Of a stretch of 55,607 bases of DNA, positions 51,231 through 55,607 are shown piece by piece; position 1 is the first letter of the stretch; the number at the start of each line of letters is the position of its first letter. Both the position numbers and the translations under genes were made by a program. The notes below the pieces were generated by a model. It saw only the letters and a program-made list of their open reading frames with translations, ran no database searches and was not told where the DNA came from. The DNA is from an uncultured Prevotellaceae bacterium. Lineage in GTDB: Bacteria; Bacteroidota; Bacteroidia; Bacteroidales; Muribaculaceae. Location of the stretch: NCBI GenBank assembly GCA_900317835.1, contig ONIL01000018.1, forward strand, positions 1-55,607, in the 5' to 3' direction.

Positions 51231-51262
51231 CAAAGGTAGTATGAATTGGCCACTCCTGCAAA
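51231..51262 (-). promoter_or_regulatory. Promoter of the small dockerin gene
   Basis: Plus-strand CAAAGGTA (51231-51238) and CAAA (51259-51262), 20 nt apart; leader of about 26 nt. Confidence 0.65.
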
Positions 51263-51271
51263 AGGCAGAAA

Positions 51272-51300
51272 CAAAAAATGAGGTGCCTGCTAGGCACCCC
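51272..51300 (-). terminator. Terminator of htpG
   Basis: In the minus direction GGGTGCC, loop TAGCA, GGCACCTC, then a run of U (plus-strand A run 51272-51278). Confidence 0.8.
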
Positions 51301-51335
51301 AATACTATTTACCCGAAACGGGTGGTTCTCCTGTT

Positions 51336-53387
51336 TTACTTGAGCAGGCCAATTGAGCGCTTCAAGAAACGCTCGAGTCCCTCGCCTTTAAGCATGTTGT
51401 TGCTCAGCAGTGCAATATCGATGAGCTGGTGAACACGGCTCTCGCCGGCTGCATAGGCGATAATCAGGTTTTCCTTCTTCTTGCGCAACTCATCAAGATG
51501 CTTCTCGTTATCCTCGAGATCTTTCTTCTTGTCCTCGGGAACACCCTTGTTGTCCTTGTCCAGGTCACGAATGGCTTTTACCACGTTCTGCGTAGCGTTG
51601 ATTTCCTCATCAACGGGCTTGATTTCTGCTTCAAGCGCTTGCTCGGCTTGCTCCACGATCTTTTGAACAATCGGATGCTTGGTGTTGAGCACCATGCTGT
51701 ACATGTCAGGCATCTCGCCATAGAAACTCATACCTGGCTGGAAACGCGCCATTTCCTTCATGCGGCGCATGTACTCGGCCTGGGTGATGACCACGGGCTT
51801 GTCGTCGGGCGACATGGCAGCGAAGCTGACCATGAATTCAGCCTTCTCGACAGGCGGGATCTGCGACTTGAACAGCGTCTGCGCAATTTCCTGCTGCTCG
51901 GGGGTAAACTGAGGTTTGTTGTCGTCATGTTTGCGGATGAGGTTGTCGATCACGTCGCTGTCAACGCGCACAAAGCGCATTTTCTCCTGCTTCTGCTCCA
52001 GCATGCCCACAAAGTGCACATCCAGTTCGCCATTCATCATTAAGACATCGTAGCCCTTATCGGTTGCAGCCTTAATGTAGGCATACTGCGCCTCCTTATC
52101 GGTAGCGTACAGGCAGATGAGGTTACCTTCCTTATCGGTCTGCTCGGCCTCAATGAGCTTGCGGTAGTCCTCGATCTTGAAGAACTTGCCGTCAGTATTC
52201 TCGAGCAGGGCGAATTTGAGGCCCGACTCACAGAACTTCTCGTCGCTCAACATACCATACTCGATGAAGATCTTGATGTCATTCCATTTCTTCTCGAACT
52301 CGACGGGCTGGTTCTTGGCTATCTCCTCGAGGCGCGCGGCGACCTTCTTGGTGATATAGGTCGAAATCTTCTTCACGGCACGGTCGCTTTGCAGGTAGCT
52401 GCGCGAAACGTTCAAGGGAATGTCGGGGCTGTCGATGACACCCTGCAGGAGCATCAGCCAATCGGGCACTACTCCCTCAACGCTATCGGTGACATAGACC
52501 TGGTTGCAATAGAGCTGGATGCGGTCTTTGCGGATGTCGAGGTTGTTCTTGATTTTAGGGAAGTAGAGGATACCTGTCAAGGTGAAGGGATAGTCCACGT
52601 TGAGGTGAATCCAGAACAGGGGATCGTCCTGGCCAGGCTCGATGGCATGGTAGAACTTGAGGTAATCCTCGTCTTTGAGGTCAGTGGGCATGCGCGACCA
52701 CAGCGGCTCGATGTCGTTTATGACTTTGTCCTTGTCGGTATCCTGGTACTTGCCGTCCTTCCACTCCTGCTCCTTTCCGAAGATGATGGGCACGGGCAGG
52801 AAGCGGCAATATTTCCTCAGCAAGCCCTCGATGCGGGCGGTCTCGAGGAATTCCTTCTCATCATCGTCGAGGGTCAGGATGATGTCGGTGCCGCGCTCGG
52901 CCTTGTCACACTCCCCCATTTCAAACTCGGGCGATCCGTCGCAGGTCCATGATACGGCTTTAGCGCCTTCCTGCCAACTCAGCGTGCGGATCTCCACCTT
53001 CTTAGCGACCATGAAGGCCGAATAGAAGCCCAAGCCGAAGTGGCCGATGATGGCGTTGGCGGTATCCTTGTATTTCTCGAGGAACTCCTCGGCACCCGAG
53101 AAGGCGATTTGGTTGATATATTTGTCGATTTCCTCGGCGGTCATGCCGATGCCGCTATCGCTCACAGTGAGCGTTCCAGCTTCCTTATCAACACTGACGT
53201 TGACCTTCAGGTCCTCGGTCGAACCCTTGAACTCACCGGCGCCCGAGAGGGTCTTCAACTTCTGCGTGGCGTCAACGGCGTTGCTCACCAGCTCACGCAG
53301 GAAAATCTCGTGATCACTGTACAGAAATTTCTTGATAACGGGGAAAATGTTGTTAGTCGTTACCCCGATTGTTCCTTTGGTTGGCAT
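51336..53387 (-). CDS. htpG: Molecular chaperone HtpG (Hsp90)
   Basis: 683 aa, the size typical of Bacteroidetes (E. coli 624). GHKL ATPase motifs are ELVSNAVDATQKLK (about 35-48), DSGIGMTAEEID and GHFGLGFYSAFMVA. The middle domain includes RSYLQSDRAVKKIS, and a charged C-terminal insert (KDLEDNEKHLDELRKKKENL) precedes the dimerisation end. Cytosolic folding and stress chaperone. I do not see a clear promoter consensus upstream. Confidence 0.97.
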   Translation of the reverse strand: MPTKGTIGVTTNNIFPVIKKFLYSDHEIFLRELVSNAVDATQKLKTLSGAGEFKGSTEDLKVNVSVDKEAGTLTVSDSGIGMTAEEIDKYINQIAFSGAEEFLEKYKDTANAIIGHFGLGFYSAFMVAKKVEIRTLSWQEGAKAVSWTCDGSPEFEMGECDKAERGTDIILTLDDDEKEFLETARIEGLLRKYCRFLPVPIIFGKEQEWKDGKYQDTDKDKVINDIEPLWSRMPTDLKDEDYLKFYHAIEPGQDDPLFWIHLNVDYPFTLTGILYFPKIKNNLDIRKDRIQLYCNQVYVTDSVEGVVPDWLMLLQGVIDSPDIPLNVSRSYLQSDRAVKKISTYITKKVAARLEEIAKNQPVEFEKKWNDIKIFIEYGMLSDEKFCESGLKFALLENTDGKFFKIEDYRKLIEAEQTDKEGNLICLYATDKEAQYAYIKAATDKGYDVLMMNGELDVHFVGMLEQKQEKMRFVRVDSDVIDNLIRKHDDNKPQFTPEQQEIAQTLFKSQIPPVEKAEFMVSFAAMSPDDKPVVITQAEYMRRMKEMARFQPGMSFYGEMPDMYSMVLNTKHPIVQKIVEQAEQALEAEIKPVDEEINATQNVVKAIRDLDKDNKGVPEDKKKDLEDNEKHLDELRKKKENLIIAYAAGESRVHQLIDIALLSNNMLKGEGLERFLKRSIGLLK

Positions 53388-53720
53388 GTTATCTTTTCTT
53401 TTTAAGTTGTTTTTTCTTTTTTCATCTTTTCAAACAACAAACTTCGTCAATCACACTAACCATCATATCAAATGATGATCTATCATTAGTGAAATTCGTG
53501 GAATTTGTAGTTTTAAAGGTCTCTGCCCCACTCCACCTCAAATAATATGCCATCACACGCCAAGGTGACAAATCGTCACCCTGACCTGCCAGTTTTTGCT
53601 CACGCTGCTCGCAGGTTAAAGGTTAAAGGTTAGAAGTTAACGTGGCATCCGCGTTCCAATGACATGAATGCCTTCGTATAATGCGTGTAATTCGCAGTTA
53701 ACAAAAAGAGGATGTTATGC
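53388..53720. other. Spacer upstream of htpG with short repeats
   Basis: No gene recognised. It contains a short direct repeat GGTTAAAGGTTAAAGGTTAG (53615-53634) and degenerate CGAATT/AATTCG motifs (53488-53512 and 53688-53700) like those at 29.2 kb. Confidence 0.4.
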
Positions 53721-53948
53721 TCAGTCGGTGAGGAGGCGGACGTAGCCCATGATGCCCGCCTCGCGGTTGACCACGCTATAGACGCCGGGCTCGTCGATAA
53801 TCTTGCTGGTGGCAGGATTGATGGCATGCTCGAGGCTGTCGCGCAGCTCGGCAAACTTTTCCCGTGCCTGCTGCTCGTCACGGCAGTTATAGACGTCGCT
53901 CATCGCACCGTCCTCGCTCTGAAACTCAAAAACCACCCGATATTTCAT
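53721..53948 (-). CDS. Small protein of unknown function
   Basis: 75 aa from the ATG at 53948 (MKYRVVFEFQSEDGAMSDVY). Acidic, soluble, with an alpha/beta look; there is no signal peptide, Cys pair or known motif. Four codons upstream is another ATG (53960). Codon use matches the neighbourhood, so I think it is real. Function not recognised. Confidence 0.6.
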   Translation of the reverse strand: MKYRVVFEFQSEDGAMSDVYNCRDEQQAREKFAELRDSLEHAINPATSKIIDEPGVYSVVNREAGIMGYVRLLTD

Positions 53949-54150
53949 GATAATCGTCATTTATTTTCTACCAAAAGCTATGAGTTTCAACTGGTCAGTG
54001 GTACCAACCACTTCATTGCCTTGTATGTGCAACTTGCTCTTCGAGTGTTTCCAATAGATATTTTCAGTCGCTTTTCCATCAGATATTTTGGAATATTCCT
54101 TTCTTGTTGTGTTTCAAAACTCAATCAATGCACATACAACACTACCCTTT

Positions 54151-54921
54151 TCATTCATACTCTTTTGTGCCGTTGCGTTGTTCTCTTCGCTTTTTTAATT
54201 CGTCCATGTATCCTGCAGTTATAATTCCTGACGGAAGGGCAATTATGGCAATGCCTACAATAGAGGACACAATACTGATGACTCGACCTGTTGTTGAAAC
54301 AGGATACAAATCACCATAACCTACTGTGGTAAGTGTACATGAAGCCCAATAAAATGCATCAAAAAAAGTAGGAAATAAGATAGTGCCAGTATCAGGATTT
54401 ATTTGTTCTTCTGCATTAAACATAATTAATGCCGTGATGAATACGTAAACAATCGCTAAAGACAACACAGTAAACAAGATTGCCCTCTGATTCTTTATAA
54501 CACCACCAATAATTCTGAGCGGTTCAAAATACCTAACAACCCTTACTACTCTGATAATTTTCAGTAGCCTAACGACTCTTGTCAATTTGAATACCTTTTG
54601 AACAAAATTAAATGTTGGCAAAATTGACAACAAATCAATAATGGCCATTGGAGTAATAGGATATATAACAAAAGGCAATAGACCTTTCTTTTTCATTCTA
54701 ATATCAGCCGTGAACCACCTCAAAAGATAATCAATGATGAACAATGCACATGATATAAGATCAAAAAGATAGAATAATCGAGTTTGTTCCCTAAACATTA
54801 AAGGCAAAATACCAATTGCAATTGCAATCAGCATACACCAATCATATACACGAGTTTGAATGCTATCTTGGCTATTATATCTGGGTTCAACTATTTCAAA
54901 TATCCTTTCCCTAATTTTCAT
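54151..54921 (-). CDS. Voltage-gated-type potassium channel
   Basis: 256 aa, six membrane segments. The S4-like helix carries regular Arg/Lys (KLTRVVRLLKIIRVVRVVRY, about 112-131). The pore helix and filter read ASCTLTTVGYGDLYPVS (about 193-209), with the canonical TVGYGD. The last segment is followed by a short charged tail. It forms an inner-membrane tetramer. The region 54-55.4 kb is more AT-rich than its flanks, hinting at acquisition. Confidence 0.92.
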   Translation of the reverse strand: MKIRERIFEIVEPRYNSQDSIQTRVYDWCMLIAIAIGILPLMFREQTRLFYLFDLISCALFIIDYLLRWFTADIRMKKKGLLPFVIYPITPMAIIDLLSILPTFNFVQKVFKLTRVVRLLKIIRVVRVVRYFEPLRIIGGVIKNQRAILFTVLSLAIVYVFITALIMFNAEEQINPDTGTILFPTFFDAFYWASCTLTTVGYGDLYPVSTTGRVISIVSSIVGIAIIALPSGIITAGYMDELKKRREQRNGTKEYE

Positions 54922-54941
54922 TATTACCAGTTATATGATTT

Positions 54942-55406
54942 TTATTCTTCGTTGGTGTTCTTATGAAAAAAAGACTTAATCCTTCCAAAAAATACAATGA
55001 TAAATAGCCCAGCTACAATTCCATATCCAATCAAAGCATCACGATTCTTTTCCGAACTATCAAAATGCCCCATCATCCATTGGACTAAATTAACTATTAA
55101 GAACAAAATAGCAATTAGTCCAAACAAGATAAATAGATATTTAAAAATATTCTTTAGCGAGAACATACTCTCTCTTTTATTAATTGCTTTATTCTCATAT
55201 TTTTTTTCAATTTCTTCGTGATTTCCTGTAATTTTTTGTCTTGAATAAAGTCCCGTGCCAGGAATACTAGTATTCAAATAGGTGCCCTTTTTGCCTATAG
55301 AAACTTTTGCCCCTTTGGGTCCAATGGAAGCACTTACACCACTCTTACTGAAATTCAAATGAACCCCAGAAAAAACCTTCACCCTTTTTCGATAGTTCCA
55401 AGCCAT
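54942..55406 (-). CDS. DUF4236 domain protein with two membrane segments
   Basis: 154 aa from the ATG at 55406 (MAWNYRKRVKVFSGVHLNFS); an upstream ATG at 55454 would add 16 hydrophobic residues. Residues 1-60 match DUF4236: GVHLNFSKSGVSASIGPKGAKVSIGKKGTYLNTSIPGTGLY in consecutive blocks. Two membrane helices follow (about 90-112 and 130-148). Role unknown. 20 nt upstream of the channel gene, so the two are probably cotranscribed. Confidence 0.8.
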   Translation of the reverse strand: MAWNYRKRVKVFSGVHLNFSKSGVSASIGPKGAKVSIGKKGTYLNTSIPGTGLYSRQKITGNHEEIEKKYENKAINKRESMFSLKNIFKYLFILFGLIAILFLIVNLVQWMMGHFDSSEKNRDALIGYGIVAGLFIIVFFGRIKSFFHKNTNEE

Positions 55407-55462
55407 ACTAATCACCCAGACAATGGTACAAACAATACTATTTTTTGAATTCAAAGAAAGCC

Positions 55463-55607
55463 TTACCGGTTGCCGTACATGTCGTCGTAGTAGCGCTGGT
55501 AGTCGCCACTGGTGACGCTGTTGACCCAGGGCTGGTGGTCGAGGTTCCAGCGGATGGTTTTCTCGATGCCGACGGTAAAGGGCGTCTCGGGATACCAGCC
55601 GAGTTCG
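55463..55607 (-). CDS. rmlB: dTDP-glucose 4,6-dehydratase, C-terminal end only
   Basis: The 3' end of a gene entering from the right edge: ELGWYPETPFTVGIEKTIRW, then NLDHQPWVNSVTSGDYQRYY, DDMYGNR and a stop at 55465-55463. This tail (LGW.PE..F..GI..TI.WY, SG.Y..YY..MYGNR) is diagnostic for RmlB/RfbB, second enzyme of dTDP-L-rhamnose synthesis. The N-terminus and neighbours are outside the window. Confidence 0.88.
   Translation of the reverse strand, partial: ELGWYPETPFTVGIEKTIRWNLDHQPWVNSVTSGDYQRYYDDMYGNR

Noticed and set aside
1-55607. CRISPR array, tRNA, rRNA, integrase or transposase
   Set aside because: I looked through the spacers on both strands and found no regular spaced repeat array, cloverleaf, rRNA segment or recombinase-type protein.

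Overview
The window looks like a chromosomal segment of a gut Bacteroidales bacterium, plausibly Muribaculaceae or Prevotellaceae; I cannot fix the genus. Reasons: promoters fit the Bacteroidetes consensus (TTTG, about 20 nt, TAnnTTTG); many exported proteins end in dockerin-type repeats or a T9SS-like tail; there are a TPP-riboswitch SusC-like receptor with PnuT, a C10 peptidase, a DUF5723 barrel, an OmpA protein with a long periplasmic linker, and a DPP-IV-like S9 peptidase. I see no rRNA, tRNA, CRISPR array, integrase or transposase.

Layout. 1-4.8 kb: a C10 (streptopain-like) protease running off the left edge, divergent from a cation efflux protein, an ABC ATPase and an FtsX-like permease. 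4.9-8.4 kb (minus): thrS-infC-rpmI-rplT, with thrS broken near its 3' end. 8.5-11.2 kb (minus): a defence-like pair, an EcoRI-family adenine methyltransferase and a DUF262-HNH nuclease, behind a long leader with three mutually complementary segments. 11.4-13.3 kb: an SF1 helicase. 13.5-18 kb: a thiamine uptake locus (TPP riboswitch, TonB-dependent receptor, PnuT) and a dockerin protein, with a displaced 50-bp copy of pnuT. 18-20.8 kb: nrdD-nrdG. 20.9-29 kb: a DUF5723 protein, three paralogous dockerin proteins, a T9SS-tail-like protein and a VanX-like dipeptidase.

29.3-44.1 kb (minus) is the metabolic centrepiece: fifteen collinear genes for lysine fermentation to butyrate and acetate. Order of transcription: atoD, kal, kce, kdd, kamA, kamB, kamC, kamD, kamE, atoA, crt, hbd, bcd, etfB, etfA. 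KamA makes beta-lysine, KamDE (maintained by the KamBC reactivase) makes 3,5-diaminohexanoate, Kdd oxidises it, Kce cleaves it with acetyl-CoA, Kal deaminates 3-aminobutyryl-CoA to crotonyl-CoA, Bcd-Etf reduces that to butyryl-CoA, and AtoDA moves CoA to acetoacetate. Crt and Hbd connect acetoacetyl-CoA to crotonyl-CoA. No thiolase or lysine permease is in the window.

44.3-55.6 kb: a flotillin, an S9 peptidase, a DUF4369 lipoprotein, an OmpA protein, a small dockerin protein, htpG, a small unknown protein, a potassium channel, a DUF4236 protein and the 3' end of rmlB.

Most unusual: (i) the thrS frameshift with its C-terminal tail intact but out of frame; (ii) the methyltransferase plus DUF262-HNH pair with an attenuator-like leader; (iii) the rearranged thiamine locus; (iv) dispersed palindromes, one inside pnuT and one before kamB.
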